A DNA stretch of 64,000 nt, from contig NZ_VKAC01000003.1 of assembly GCF_008041935.1 (NCBI RefSeq), forward strand, positions 186,001-250,000, read 5' to 3'. The translations under genes were made by a program, and so were the position numbers. Below the pieces are notes generated by a model that was given only the letters and a program-made list of their open reading frames with translations, was not told the origin of the DNA and did no database searches. The stretch comes from Quadrisphaera setariae. GTDB taxonomy: Bacteria; Actinomycetota; Actinomycetes; Actinomycetales; Quadrisphaeraceae. Shown piece after piece: positions 42,253 through 50,518 of the stretch. Each line of letters opens with the position of its first letter. Positions within the stretch are counted from its first letter, which is position 1.

Positions 42253-43578
42253 GTGGCACGACCGCCGGCGCCGGTGGCGCCGACCAGAGCACGCACTGCG
42301 GCCCAACGGGCGGGAGCCCCGTCCGGGAAGGCGCCGGGCGGCTTCCGTCCCGACGTCGAGGGCCTGCGGGCCGTCGCCCTGGGCCTGGTCCTGCTCTTCC
42401 ACGCCGGCGTCCCGGGCTCGGGCGGGGGTCGGCTCGGCGTGGACGTCTTCTTCGTCATCTCGGGCTTCCTCATCACCGGGCTGCTCGTGCGCGAGGTCGA
42501 GCGGACCGGTCGCATGGGCCTGGCCGCCTTCTACGCGCGCCGCGCGCGGCGGATCCTGCCGGCCGCCGTCGTCGTCCTGGTGGTCACCCTGGCCGCCACC
42601 GCGGCGCTCGCCCCGCGGATGCTCGGCGAGACGGGTCGCGACGGCCTCGCCGCGGCCCTGCAGGTGGCCAACTGGCGCTCGGCCCTGGCCGACCCCGTCG
42701 ACCTGCACCCCGACGCCGCGGCGAGCCCGCTGCTCCACTACTGGTCACTGGCGGTGGAGGAGCAGTTCTACCTGCTGTGGCCCGCTCTCGTGCTCCTCGT
42801 CGTGGCGGTCGCGAGACGGCGCGGGACCTCCCTGCGCCGCAGCCTCGCGGTCGCCGCGGGAGCGGTGGCGGTGGTGTCACTGGCGTGCTCCGTGCTGCTC
42901 ACGCCGCTGCTGCCGACGCTCGCCTACCTGTCCTCGCCCACCCGGGCGTGGCAGCTCGCCGCAGGAGCCCTGCTCGCCCTGGCGACGCCGCGCCTCGAGG
43001 AGCTCGCCGGCAGCGGCCGGCTGGGCGATCGGCTGGGCGGTCGGCTGGGCGGTCGGCTGGGCGGTCGGCTGGGCGGTCGGCTGGGCGGTCGGCTGGGCGG
43101 TCTGCGGCGCGGGGTGCCCGCGCTCGGCTGGCTGGCGCTGGCGGTGGTCCTCAGCAGCTCCCTGTGGACCGACGACGTGCCCTACCCCGGGTGGGCGGCG
43201 CTCGTGCCGACCCTCGGCACCGTCGCGCTCATCGCCGTCGGCACCCCGGGCCTGGCCCGGGGCGCAGGCCCGAGCGGGGTGGGGCGCCTCCTCGCGGCAC
43301 GGCCCGTGCGCTGGGCCGGGCGCGCCTCGTACTCCTGGTACCTCTGGCACGTGCCGGTGGTCTTCGCCGGCGAGCGGCTGGGGCTCTCCGGGTGGCCCGC
43401 CCTCCTGGCGCTGGAGCTGCTCGTGGCCGGTCCGCTGGCCGCACTGACGCTCGTGGCCGTCGAGCAGCCGTTCCGCACCTCGCCGCGGTTCGCCGGCGCG
43501 CGCCGCGGGCTGCTCCTCGGTGCGGTCGCGACCGCCGTGGCCGTGGGGGCCTCGCTGGTGGCGGTGGCCGCGGCCTGA
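42253..43578 (+). CDS. Acyltransferase 3 family membrane protein (OafA-like, no SGNH domain)
   Basis: This membrane O-acyltransferase has 441 residues. It shows FRPDVEGLRAVALGLVLLFHAGVP with the catalytic His, LGVDVFFVISGFLITGLL, FYARRARRILPA and YWSLAVEEQFYLLWPALVLL, all hallmarks of the OafA/YrhL group that acetylates surface polysaccharide or peptidoglycan. About ten TM helices are predicted. The chain ends after the last TM, without the extracellular SGNH domain found in many relatives. A Gly-Arg-Leu repeat from 12-bp units lies near residues 255-285. GGGGGG precedes the GTG start. Confidence 0.9.
   Translation: MARPPAPVAPTRARTAAQRAGAPSGKAPGGFRPDVEGLRAVALGLVLLFHAGVPGSGGGRLGVDVFFVISGFLITGLLVREVERTGRMGLAAFYARRARRILPAAVVVLVVTLAATAALAPRMLGETGRDGLAAALQVANWRSALADPVDLHPDAAASPLLHYWSLAVEEQFYLLWPALVLLVVAVARRRGTSLRRSLAVAAGAVAVVSLACSVLLTPLLPTLAYLSSPTRAWQLAAGALLALATPRLEELAGSGRLGDRLGGRLGGRLGGRLGGRLGGRLGGLRRGVPALGWLALAVVLSSSLWTDDVPYPGWAALVPTLGTVALIAVGTPGLARGAGPSGVGRLLAARPVRWAGRASYSWYLWHVPVVFAGERLGLSGWPALLALELLVAGPLAALTLVAVEQPFRTSPRFAGARRGLLLGAVATAVAVGASLVAVAAA
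43018..43104 (+). repeat. 12-bp tandem repeat CTGGGCGGTCGG inside the acyltransferase
   Basis: About seven in-frame copies (first one a variant, CTGGGCGATCGG) code for LGGR units in a cytoplasmic loop between TM helices. Copies are nearly identical, so they look recent and slippage-prone. Confidence 0.85.
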
Positions 43579-43596
43579 CGGCTGGCGGCCGGGGGC

Positions 43597-44106
43597 TCAG
43601 AGCCGCGGCGGGGTGTGACTGCCCTTGATGACGAAGAACGAGCCGCGGATCGTGCCGGCCAGCTTGGAGCGCTGGCGGGCGAACTTGAACCGGTCCGCCA
43701 GCTCCGCCGGGACCTCCATGCCGTCGGAGAGCTTGAAGCCGACGGCGCGCTTGGAGCCGTCCTCCAGGCCGTGGAGGACGTTGACGGACAGGCCGGACTC
43801 GTAGAAGACGTAGGTCCAGCTGGTGCTCTCGACGACGAAGGTCGTGGCTTCGAGGGGACGGGAGCCGATGACGAGGTCGCGCTCGGAGGCCAGCAGGGCC
43901 GCCACCCATTCGGCCAGGTCGGCACCCGGCTCGCCGGGGGCGGCGGGCTCGGTGGTGAAGGCGTGGCCGAACTTCGTGTGGAAGTAGCGGGCCTCGTTGG
44001 CGCGCAGGCCCGCGAGGGCGTCGGCGACGGGGGAGGACTCGAGGCCGACGGTCGAGACGTCGCGGAAGTCGACGACGTGAGGAGCGGGGACGGACATGCG
44101 CGGCAT
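43597..44106 (-). CDS. Protein of unknown function, 169 residues
   Basis: A soluble alpha/beta protein with no recognised family. It reads PHVVDFRDVSTVGLESSPVADALAGLRANEARYF, FGHAFTTEP, TSWTYVFYESGLSVNVLHGLEDGSKRAVGFKLSDGMEVPAELADRF and ends GSFFVIKGSHTPPRL. No signal peptide, TM helix or metal motif. ATG 44106 follows GGGCAGG; an ATG at 44097 is also possible. It converges on the acyltransferase gene with 18 bp between stops, and the tRNA-Gly gene lies upstream. Confidence 0.7.
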   Translation of the reverse strand: MPRMSVPAPHVVDFRDVSTVGLESSPVADALAGLRANEARYFHTKFGHAFTTEPAAPGEPGADLAEWVAALLASERDLVIGSRPLEATTFVVESTSWTYVFYESGLSVNVLHGLEDGSKRAVGFKLSDGMEVPAELADRFKFARQRSKLAGTIRGSFFVIKGSHTPPRL

Positions 44107-44169
44107 CCTGCCCGCGTCCGGCGCGTCGCGTCATGGGCCGCAGGTCCGACCGGGCCCCTGAGGGCCCTG

Positions 44170-44243
44170 TGGAGCGGATGACGGGAATCGAACCCGCGTA
44201 ATCAGTTTGGAAGACTGAGGCTCTACCATTGAGCTACATCCGC
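44170..44243 (-). tRNA. tRNA-Gly (anticodon TCC), CCA encoded
   Basis: The minus strand folds as a full cloverleaf: acceptor GCGGATG/CATCCGC, anticodon loop CTTCCAA with anticodon TCC at positions 34-36, T arm GCGGGTTCGATTCCCGT, discriminator T and genomic CCA (44172-44170). TACTCT on the minus strand (44304-44299) is a possible -10, giving a leader of about 50 nt. Confidence 0.95.
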
Positions 44244-44330
44244 ATCACCGTCAGTCACCACCCCCGGAGACCGGGGGGCGGCGGACGGCGCGGACACGAG
44301 AGTACCGGCACGGCGCACGGCGCGGGCGCG

Positions 44331-44336
44331 TAGCCT
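44331..44336 (+). promoter_or_regulatory. -10 hexamer TAGCCT of tRNA-Pro
   Basis: TAGCCT lies 19 bp before the tRNA-Pro 5' end, a normal distance for a tRNA promoter. Confidence 0.45.
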
Positions 44337-44355
44337 TCACACCGCCCGCTGGGCA

Positions 44356-44429
44356 CGGGGTGTGGCGCAGCCAGGTAGCGCGTCCGCTTTGGGAGCGGAA
44401 GGCCCCCGGTTCGAATCCGGGTACCCCGA
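44356..44429 (+). tRNA. tRNA-Pro (anticodon TGG), CCA not encoded
   Basis: Acceptor CGGGGTG pairs with TACCCCG (one G-T), D arm GCGCAGCCAGGTAGCGC, anticodon stem TCCGC/GCGGA around TTTGGGA (anticodon TGG), T arm CCCGGTTCGAATCCGGG, discriminator A. The next bases are CGA, so CCA must be added. It lies directly upstream of tig, the usual actinobacterial location. Confidence 0.95.
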
Positions 44430-44439
44430 CGAGCGGCGA

Positions 44440-44445
44440 TAAGGT
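44440..44445 (+). promoter_or_regulatory. Candidate -10 hexamer TAAGGT of tig
   Basis: GATAAGGT, just after tRNA-Pro, is a probable -10 for tig with a leader of about 125 nt. Read-through from the tRNA promoter is also possible. Confidence 0.4.
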
Positions 44446-44574
44446 GGCCGGCAGTGCCCGGCGCGGTTCGGTGCTGCCCGCGCGAGCCTGCACCACCTCG
44501 TCGCCGGCGCGCGGAAGCCCGCCGCACCAGAACGCTGACTGACCGACCGTCTCAAGACCTGGAGAACCCCTGCC

Positions 44575-46173
44575 GTGAAGAGCGACGTCGAGACCCTCAA
44601 CCCGACGCGGGTCAAGCTCACCGTCGAGGTGCCCTTCGCCGAGCTGAAGCCGAGCCTCGACAAGGCCTACAAGTCGATCGCCGGCCAGGTCTCGGTGCCG
44701 GGCTTCCGCCGCGGCAAGGTGCCTGCGCGCGTCATCGACCAGCGCTTCGGCCGCGGCATGGTCATCCAGGAAGCCGTCAACGACGCGCTTCCCGGCTTCT
44801 ACCAGCAGGCCGTGCAGGAGTCCTCGGTCCGGCCGCTGGGCCAGCCCGAGGTCGAGATCACCGAGGTGCCGGTCGGCGAGGGCAAGGACGCCGGTGACCT
44901 GAAGTTCACCGCCGAGGTGGACGTCCGCCCGACGATCGACCTGCCCGACTTCTCCACCATCTCCGTCTCCGTGGACGACGTCGAGGTCACCGACGCCGAC
45001 GTCGACGCCAAGCTCGAGGAGCTGCGCGTCCGCTTCGGCACCCTCGTGCCCGTCGAGCGCGCCGTGCAGACCGACGACTCCGTCACCCTCGACCTCACGG
45101 CTGAGATCGACGGCGAGCAGATCGACTCCGCCGAGGGCATCAGCTACGTCGTGGGCCGCGGGACCATGCTCGAGGGCATGGACGACGCCCTCGAGGGCGC
45201 CTCGGTCGACGAGGAGCGCTCCTTCACCACCACGCTCGCCGGCGGCGAGCACGCCGGTGAGTCCGCCGAGGTCACCGTCGTCGTCAAGTCCGTCAAGGTG
45301 CGCGAGCTCCCCGAGCTCGACGACGACTTCGCCCAGCTCGCCAGCGAGTTCGACACCGTCGACGAGCTCCGCGCCGACCTGCGCTCCAAGGCGCAGGACG
45401 AGGCGGAGTTCCGCCAGGGCGTCCAGGCGCGCGACAAGGTCCTCGAGGCCCTGCTGGAGCAGGTCGAGATCCCCGTGCCGGACGGCGTCGTCGAGGACGA
45501 GGTGCACCGCCACCTCGAGAACGAGTCGCGTCTCGAGGACGACGAGCACCGCGCCGAGGTGACCGAGGAGACCCGCCGCGTGCTGCGCACGCAGTTCCTC
45601 CTCGACGCCGTGGCCGAGGCCGAAGAGGTCACGGTCGCCCAGCAGGAGCTGGTCGAGTACATCGTCGCCCAGGCCCCCGCCTACGGCATGGACCCCAACT
45701 CCTTCGCCCAGGCGATGGACCAGGCCGGCCAGGTGCCGGCGCTCGTCCAGGAGGTCGCTCGCCGCAAGGCGCTGGCCGCGGTGCTCGAGAAGGCGACCGT
45801 GACGGACGCCTCCGGCAACAAGGTCGACCTCGGCGACGAGGACGAGGACGACGCCGAGGGCGGCTCCTCCGAGGGTTCCGAGGCCGCTGAGGTCCTCGCG
45901 GCCGAGGAGAAGCCGAAGCGCACCCGCGCCAAGAAGCCGGCTGCTGACGCCGAGGCCTCCGAGGGTGAGGCCGCTGAGGCCGAGGAGAAGCCGAAGCGCA
46001 CCCGCGCCAAGAAGCCGGCAGCTGACGCCGAGGGCACCGAGGGTGAGGCCGCTGAGGCCGCCGAGGCCGAGGAGAAGCCGAAGCGCACCCGCAAGCCGAA
46101 GGCCGAGGCCGCTGAGGCCGCCGGCTCGGCTGAGGCCGCCGAGGGCGCTGAGGGCTCCGGCACCCAGAGCTGA
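44575..46173 (+). CDS. tig: Trigger factor with long Lys/Arg/Ala/Glu tail
   Basis: This is the ribosome-bound peptidyl-prolyl isomerase chaperone. Residues 1-115 form the ribosome-binding domain with [14 protein letters not shown] (the GFRxGKxP motif). Residues about 155-240 are the FKBP-type isomerase domain, and about 250-430 the C-terminal cradle. The protein is 532 residues, some 80-100 longer than the usual 430-470. The excess is a repeated tail from about 430: [15 protein letters not shown] occurs twice and [11 protein letters not shown] once, separated by Glu/Ala runs. GTG 44575 gives the family N-terminus [15 protein letters not shown]. Confidence 0.95.
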   Translation: MKSDVETLNPTRVKLTVEVPFAELKPSLDKAYKSIAGQVSVPGFRRGKVPARVIDQRFGRGMVIQEAVNDALPGFYQQAVQESSVRPLGQPEVEITEVPVGEGKDAGDLKFTAEVDVRPTIDLPDFSTISVSVDDVEVTDADVDAKLEELRVRFGTLVPVERAVQTDDSVTLDLTAEIDGEQIDSAEGISYVVGRGTMLEGMDDALEGASVDEERSFTTTLAGGEHAGESAEVTVVVKSVKVRELPELDDDFAQLASEFDTVDELRADLRSKAQDEAEFRQGVQARDKVLEALLEQVEIPVPDGVVEDEVHRHLENESRLEDDEHRAEVTEETRRVLRTQFLLDAVAEAEEVTVAQQELVEYIVAQAPAYGMDPNSFAQAMDQAGQVPALVQEVARRKALAAVLEKATVTDASGNKVDLGDEDEDDAEGGSSEGSEAAEVLAAEEKPKRTRAKKPAADAEASEGEAAEAEEKPKRTRAKKPAADAEGTEGEAAEAAEAEEKPKRTRKPKAEAAEAAGSAEAAEGAEGSGTQS

Positions 46174-46230
46174 GGACGCGCTCCGCCCTGAGGCGGAGCC
46201 GCCACCGCCGCCGGTCGGGTCCGTCCCGAC

Positions 46231-46282
46231 TGGCACGGGGCGCCCCTGTGCCAGTCCTTCTGGCACAGGGGCGCCCCGTGCC
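46231..46282. terminator. Perfect 22-bp hairpin after tig
   Basis: Arms 46232-46253 and 46261-46282 are fully complementary around GTCCTTC. It lies about 60 bp after the tig stop and ends that transcript before clpP1. It carries no clear core of the other palindrome families. Confidence 0.85.
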
Positions 46283-46501
46283 GTTCGCGGGACTGGTGCG
46301 GCGCCACCCGGCGGACGCCGTCAGCGTCCTGGTCTGCGACGGGGTCCCGGTGGCGTGCGCTCGCAGCGAACAGGAGCGGGGACCGGGACTGCCGCGCCCG
46401 TGCCCGGCGCTAGTGTCGACAGGGTCGCCAACCCGTCACCGGGGGCGACCACGACGGTGGCCGGAGAGCGATCCCGGCCCAGATGGATGGAGACCGACCC
46501 C
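46283..46501 (+). promoter_or_regulatory. clpP1 promoter region
   Basis: In this spacer TAGTGT (46411-46416) is the best -10, giving a leader of about 70-80 nt. I see no ClgR-like site with confidence and no other gene. GGAG at 46489-46492 serves GTG 46502. Confidence 0.45.
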
Positions 46502-47155
46502 GTGAGCGATTCCCGGCCGCGCGGACCCGAGGCCGCCGACGTGACGGCCCGCAGCCAGCCGTCGTCCCCGATGGGGCTCGACGAGCACATCTACCAGCGC
46601 CTCCTGCGCGAGCGCATCATCTGGCTCGGCTCGGACGTGCGCGACGACAACGCGAACGCGATCTGCGCCCAGCTGATGCTGCTCGCCGCCGAGGACCCGG
46701 ACCGCGACATCTGGCTGTACATCAACAGCCCCGGCGGCTCGGTGACCGCGGGCATGGCCATCTACGACACCATGCAGTACGTCAAGCCCGACGTCGCCAC
46801 GGTGGCGATGGGCCTGGCCGCTTCGATGGGCCAGTTCCTGCTGGCCAGCGGCGCGAAGGGCAAGCGCTACGCCACCCCGCACGCGCGGATCATGATGCAC
46901 CAGCCCTCGGGCGGCATCGGTGGCACGGCCAGCGACATCGCCATCCAGGCCGAGCTGATCCTCGACATGAAGCGCACCCTGTCCCAGCTCACCGCTGACC
47001 AGACCGGCCAGACGATCGAGCAGATCAACAAGGACAACGACCGCGACCGGTGGTTCACCGCGGCGCAGGCCAAGGAGTACGGCTTCATCGACCACGTCAT
47101 CACCAGCGCCGCCGACGTGCCCGAGGGTGGCGGCACCGGCTCGGCCGGGTCCTGA
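46502..47155 (+). CDS. clpP1: ATP-dependent Clp protease proteolytic subunit 1
   Basis: A 217-residue serine peptidase subunit of the Clp proteolytic chamber. The core runs from [23 protein letters not shown]; the serine is in [19 protein letters not shown], the histidine in [12 protein letters not shown], and the aspartate in [25 protein letters not shown] 46502 (with GGAG 9 nt before it) is chosen; ATG 46487 is the alternative. The N-terminal propeptide-like segment of about 30 residues is probably processed. It precedes clpP2 by 31 bp, as in other actinobacteria where the two form a mixed tetradecamer. Confidence 0.95.
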   Translation: MSDSRPRGPEAADVTARSQPSSPMGLDEHIYQRLLRERIIWLGSDVRDDNANAICAQLMLLAAEDPDRDIWLYINSPGGSVTAGMAIYDTMQYVKPDVATVAMGLAASMGQFLLASGAKGKRYATPHARIMMHQPSGGIGGTASDIAIQAELILDMKRTLSQLTADQTGQTIEQINKDNDRDRWFTAAQAKEYGFIDHVITSAADVPEGGGTGSAGS

Positions 47156-47186
47156 GCACGCCGACGAGCAGAGTCAGGAGACTCCC

Positions 47187-47837
47187 ATGAACACCCCGGC
47201 CTTCCCCCACGGCGCCCCGACGTCGCGGTACGTCCTCCCGCAGTTCGAGGAGCGCACGGCGTACGGCTTCAAGCGCCAGGACCCGTACACGCGCCTCTTC
47301 GAGGACCGCGTCATCTTCCTCGGCGTCCAGGTCGACGACGCCTCCGCCGACGACGTCATGGCCCAGCTCCTCGTCCTCGAGGCGCAGGACCCGGACCGTG
47401 ACATCACGCTGTACATCAACAGCCCCGGTGGCTCGATGACCGCGCTGACCGCGATCTACGACACCATGCAGTACATCCGCCCCGACATCCAGACCGTCTG
47501 CCTCGGGCAGGCGGCCTCCGCGGCGGCCGTGCTGCTCGCGGCGGGCAGCCCCGGCAAGCGCCTGGCGCTGCCGAACGCCCGCGTGCTCATCCACCAGCCG
47601 GCGAGCCCCGGTGGCGACTACGGCCAGGCCTCCGACATCGAGATCCAGGCCGCCGAGGTGCTGCGGATGCGCTCCTGGCTCGAGACGACGCTGGCGCACC
47701 ACACCGGCCGGACCCCTGAGCAGGTCAAGGTCGACATCGAGCGCGACAAGATCCTCACCGCGGCCCAGGCCAAGGACTACGGCCTCGTCGACCAGGTGCT
47801 CGAGAGCCGCAAGGCCTCCGCTCTCACCACCGCCTGA
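47187..47837 (+). CDS. clpP2: ATP-dependent Clp protease proteolytic subunit 2
   Basis: This 216-residue subunit shows [55 protein letters not shown], catalytic serine in [16 protein letters not shown], histidine in RVLIHQPA and a conserved [23 protein letters not shown] end. The AASAAAV active-site context and the Tyr-rich N-terminus are typical of ClpP2, which docks ClpX and ClpC. Its ATG 47187 has CAGGAG 8-9 nt upstream. It forms an operon with clpP1; a hairpin follows at 47841-47883. Confidence 0.95.
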   Translation: MNTPAFPHGAPTSRYVLPQFEERTAYGFKRQDPYTRLFEDRVIFLGVQVDDASADDVMAQLLVLEAQDPDRDITLYINSPGGSMTALTAIYDTMQYIRPDIQTVCLGQAASAAAVLLAAGSPGKRLALPNARVLIHQPASPGGDYGQASDIEIQAAEVLRMRSWLETTLAHHTGRTPEQVKVDIERDKILTAAQAKDYGLVDQVLESRKASALTTA

Positions 47838-47840
47838 GAG

Positions 47841-47883
47841 TGCGGGCGGTGCCCGGCGGACACGCCGCCGAGCACCGCCCGCA
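47841..47883 (+). terminator. Hairpin between clpP2 and clpX
   Basis: Perfect 12-base arms (47841-47852 and 47872-47883) enclose an inner GGCGG/CCGCC stem. It starts 3 bp after the clpP2 stop, so clpX has its own promoter, perhaps using CTATCC near 47932. Confidence 0.75.
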
Positions 47884-47974
47884 ACTCCGCTCGTCCCGCT
47901 GACACAGCGTCGTCAGTGGTGTTCCATGGACCTATCCGCGCGGGTGCGCGGGACGACTCGAGGAGGCCCCCCAC

Positions 47975-49258
47975 GTGGCACGGATCGGCGATGGTGCGGA
48001 CCTGCTCAAGTGCTCGTTCTGCGGCAAGAGCCAGAAGCAGGTCAAGAAGCTGATCGCGGGCCCCGGGGTCTACATCTGCGACGAGTGCATCGACCTGTGC
48101 AACGAGATCATCGAGGAGGAGCTGGCCGAGGCGAGCGAGCTCGGTCTCGTCGAGCTGCCCAAGCCGCGCGAGATCTTCGGCTTCCTCGAGCAGTACATCA
48201 TCGGCCAGGACGACGCCAAGCGGGCGCTCAGCGTGGCCGTCTACAACCACTACAAGCGGATCCAGGCGTCCGACCCGGCCAAGAAGGTCGAGGAGCCCGT
48301 CGACATCGCCAAGTCGAACATCCTGCTCATCGGCCCCACGGGCTGCGGCAAGACGTACCTGGCGCAGACGCTCGCGAAGATGCTGAACGTGCCGTTCGCC
48401 ATCGCGGACGCCACGGCCCTCACCGAGGCGGGCTACGTCGGCGAGGACGTCGAGAACATCCTCCTCAAGCTCATCCAGGCCGCTGACTACGACGTCAAGA
48501 AGGCCGAGACGGGCATCATCTACATCGACGAGGTCGACAAGATCGCCCGCAAGAGCGAGAACCCGTCGATCACGCGCGACGTCTCCGGCGAGGGCGTGCA
48601 GCAGGCGCTGCTGAAGATCCTCGAGGGGACCACCGCGTCGGTGCCCCCGCAGGGCGGGCGCAAGCACCCGCACCAGGAGTTCATCCAGATCGACACGACG
48701 AACGTGCTGTTCATCGTGGGCGGCGCCTTCGCCGGCCTGGAGGAGATGATCCAGGGCCGCATGGGCAAGAAGGGCATCGGCTTCGGCGCCCCGCTGCACG
48801 CCGCGTCGGACCTGCCCAGCATGTTCGGCAAGGTCATGCCGGAGGACCTGCTGAAGTTCGGGCTCATCCCCGAGTTCATCGGCCGTCTGCCCGTCATCAC
48901 CACCGTGCGCGAGCTCGATGCGGACGCCCTCGTCCGCATCCTCACCGAGCCCCGCAACGCGCTGGTGAAGCAGTACCAGCGGATGTTCGAGATCGACGGC
49001 GTGGAGCTGGAGTTCTCCGACGAGGCGCTCGTCGCCGTCGCCGAGCAGGCGATCCTGCGCGGCACCGGCGCCCGCGGTCTCCGCGCGATCATGGAGGAGG
49101 TCCTGCTCCCCGTGATGTTCGACCTGCCCAGTCGCGACGACGTCGCCCGGGTCGTCGTCGACCGCGACGTCGTGCTGAAGAACGTCAACCCGACGCTGGT
49201 GCCCAAGGACAAGGCGTCCGAGGCCCGCAAGCGCGAGCGCCGCGACAAGTCCGCCTGA
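47975..49258 (+). CDS. clpX: ATP-dependent Clp protease ATP-binding subunit ClpX
   Basis: An AAA+ unfoldase of 427 residues that feeds ClpP1P2. The N-terminal zinc finger is [13 protein letters not shown] with ICDECIDLC. Walker A is [15 protein letters not shown], Walker [12 protein letters not shown]; the pore loop is GYVG; the ClpP-docking loop is KKGIGF; sensor 2 is [10 protein letters not shown]. Its length and order are standard. GTG 47975 follows AGGAGG by eight to nine bases. The usual neighbour valS is present but lies on the opposite strand after an inserted DUF559 gene. Confidence 0.97.
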   Translation: MARIGDGADLLKCSFCGKSQKQVKKLIAGPGVYICDECIDLCNEIIEEELAEASELGLVELPKPREIFGFLEQYIIGQDDAKRALSVAVYNHYKRIQASDPAKKVEEPVDIAKSNILLIGPTGCGKTYLAQTLAKMLNVPFAIADATALTEAGYVGEDVENILLKLIQAADYDVKKAETGIIYIDEVDKIARKSENPSITRDVSGEGVQQALLKILEGTTASVPPQGGRKHPHQEFIQIDTTNVLFIVGGAFAGLEEMIQGRMGKKGIGFGAPLHAASDLPSMFGKVMPEDLLKFGLIPEFIGRLPVITTVRELDADALVRILTEPRNALVKQYQRMFEIDGVELEFSDEALVAVAEQAILRGTGARGLRAIMEEVLLPVMFDLPSRDDVARVVVDRDVVLKNVNPTLVPKDKASEARKRERRDKSA

Positions 49259-49537
49259 CCTCGCAGCGCGCACCGCGCCGGTCGAGGCGGCCGGAGCGCG
49301 CGCCAGCTCGGACCGAGGACGCTGTGCTCCGGTGTGGATGTCTGCACCGGAGCACAGCGTCCTCGGTCGGTCTGGGCAGCTCGGCCGCTCGGCCGCTCGG
49401 CCGCCCACAGGGCCCGTCAGGGCCGGTGCTGTCCACAGGTGAGTGGGTGGTCCGCACCCTGCGCCGTGCTCCCGCGCCACGCTCGGCGACGTGCTTCCCT
49501 CACTGGTCCCCCCCCGGCGCTCGCCCAGCTCAGCGGA
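49259..49537. other. Spacer after clpX: 24-bp palindrome and short tandem repeats
   Basis: Besides the hairpin at 49311-49368, the unit GGCCGCTC is repeated three times at about 49383-49405. There is no ORF with convincing bias until 49538 and no confident promoter for the DUF559 gene. Confidence 0.5.
49311..49368. terminator. Hairpin, GGACGCTGTGCTCCGG family, left copy
   Basis: Perfect 24-base arms (49311-49334 and 49345-49368) flank a 10-base loop. It is 52 bp after clpX and before the DUF559 gene. The inner 16 bases GGACGCTGTGCTCCGG are identical to those of the right-hand copy at 50431-50490. Confidence 0.85.
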
Positions 49538-50422
49538 GTGGCCACGTGGTCGGACCTGAGCGGTGCGACCAGCTCGGGCGCGGTGGCGCGTGCTGTGGCG
49601 TCCGGAGCCGTGGTCCAGGCACTGCCACGGGTGCTGCTGCTGCCCGAGCTCCTCTCAGACGCGGACGCGCGTGACCTGGCGGCCCTCCTGCATGCCGGCC
49701 CACCCGCTCAGCCCAGCCACCTCAGCGCCCTGCGCCGGTGGGGACTGCTGCTCGCGCCCGCTCGGCCGGACGATCCGGTGCACGTCGTCGTCGCGGCTGC
49801 TCGCCGACGACGGGCGGGGGGCGCGCACCCCGTGACGGTGCAGGTCCACCGGACGCGGGTCGAGTCACCGGGGCGGCGGCGGGACGGCATGCCCGTGGTC
49901 TCGCTGGAGGGGGCCGTCGTGGAGGGCTGGCCGCTGCTGACCGGGTCGGACCAGCGTGCGCCCGCCATCGTGGCGGTGCGCCGCCGCACGACGACGGCGG
50001 CTCGCGTGCGCGAGGAGCTCGCGCGGCACCCGCGTCTGCCCGGACGTGCCGGGCTGGAGGACCTGCTGGCGAAGGTCGACGCCGGGTGCCGCAGCGAGCT
50101 GGAGCTGTGGGGCTACGAGCGCGTGTTCACGGGGCAGCCGTTCGCCGACCTCGAGCGGCAGGTCCCGGTGGTGGTGGACGGGTCGGCCTTCGTGCTCGAC
50201 TGCTCCGACCGGCGGGCGATGCTCGCCGTCGAGCTGGACGGCCGCCAGTACCACGACGGCCCGTGGCAGCGTGAGCGCGACCTGGCACGGGACGCGGCCG
50301 TCGCCGAGCTGGGCATCCTCACCGTGCGGTACGCGCACCGCCGGCTCACGAGGGAGCCGGCGGTCTGCCGCGAGCAGGTGCTGCGCCTCGTCGCCGTGCG
50401 GCGCCAGCAGCTCGGCACCTGA
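49538..50422 (+). CDS. AbiEi-like winged helix plus DUF559 endonuclease-like protein
   Basis: This is 294 residues from GTG 49538, the first codon that gives a good N-terminal domain; earlier in-frame sequence is repetitive spacer. Residues 1-40 (WSDLSGATSSGAVARAVASGAVVQALPRVLLLP) resemble the winged-helix start of AbiEi-type and DUF559 actinobacterial proteins. The C-terminus has the Vsr-like DUF559 nuclease fold: SELELWGYERVF, LAVELDGRQYHDGPWQRERDLARDAAVAELGILTVRYAHRRLT, with E, D and QxxH-like residues. Such proteins are common and variable in actinobacteria; function is unknown. Two matching hairpins bracket the gene. Confidence 0.8.
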   Translation: MATWSDLSGATSSGAVARAVASGAVVQALPRVLLLPELLSDADARDLAALLHAGPPAQPSHLSALRRWGLLLAPARPDDPVHVVVAAARRRRAGGAHPVTVQVHRTRVESPGRRRDGMPVVSLEGAVVEGWPLLTGSDQRAPAIVAVRRRTTTAARVREELARHPRLPGRAGLEDLLAKVDAGCRSELELWGYERVFTGQPFADLERQVPVVVDGSAFVLDCSDRRAMLAVELDGRQYHDGPWQRERDLARDAAVAELGILTVRYAHRRLTREPAVCREQVLRLVAVRRQQLGT

Positions 50423-50430
50423 TCACAGGG

Positions 50431-50490
50431 CGACCGTGGACGCTGTGCTCCGGCCTGGAGCTCCACACCGGAGCACAGCGTCCACGGTCG
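50431..50490. terminator. Hairpin, GGACGCTGTGCTCCGG family, right copy
   Basis: Perfect 23-base arms (50431-50453 and 50468-50490) enclose a 14-base loop. It shares the core of the left copy; outside the core the bases CCGA become CCGT with the matching change on the other arm. It lies between the convergent DUF559 and valS genes. Confidence 0.85.
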
Positions 50491-50518
50491 GGCCCGGGTG
50501 GTCGGGTCCGACCGTCCG

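Noticed and set aside
43018-43104. Tandem repeat considered as a CRISPR array
   Set aside because: The 12-bp units are contiguous with no spacers and are in frame within a coding sequence.
49426-49441. CTGTCCACAG as a DnaA box or LexA-type operator
   Set aside because: It differs from both consensus sites, occurs once, and there is no cluster or replication gene nearby.
49259-50518. DUF559 gene with hairpins as an insertion sequence
   Set aside because: No transposase and no target-site duplication could be seen; the hairpins are palindromes rather than terminal inverted repeats of a classical element, so it is kept only as a hypothesis.
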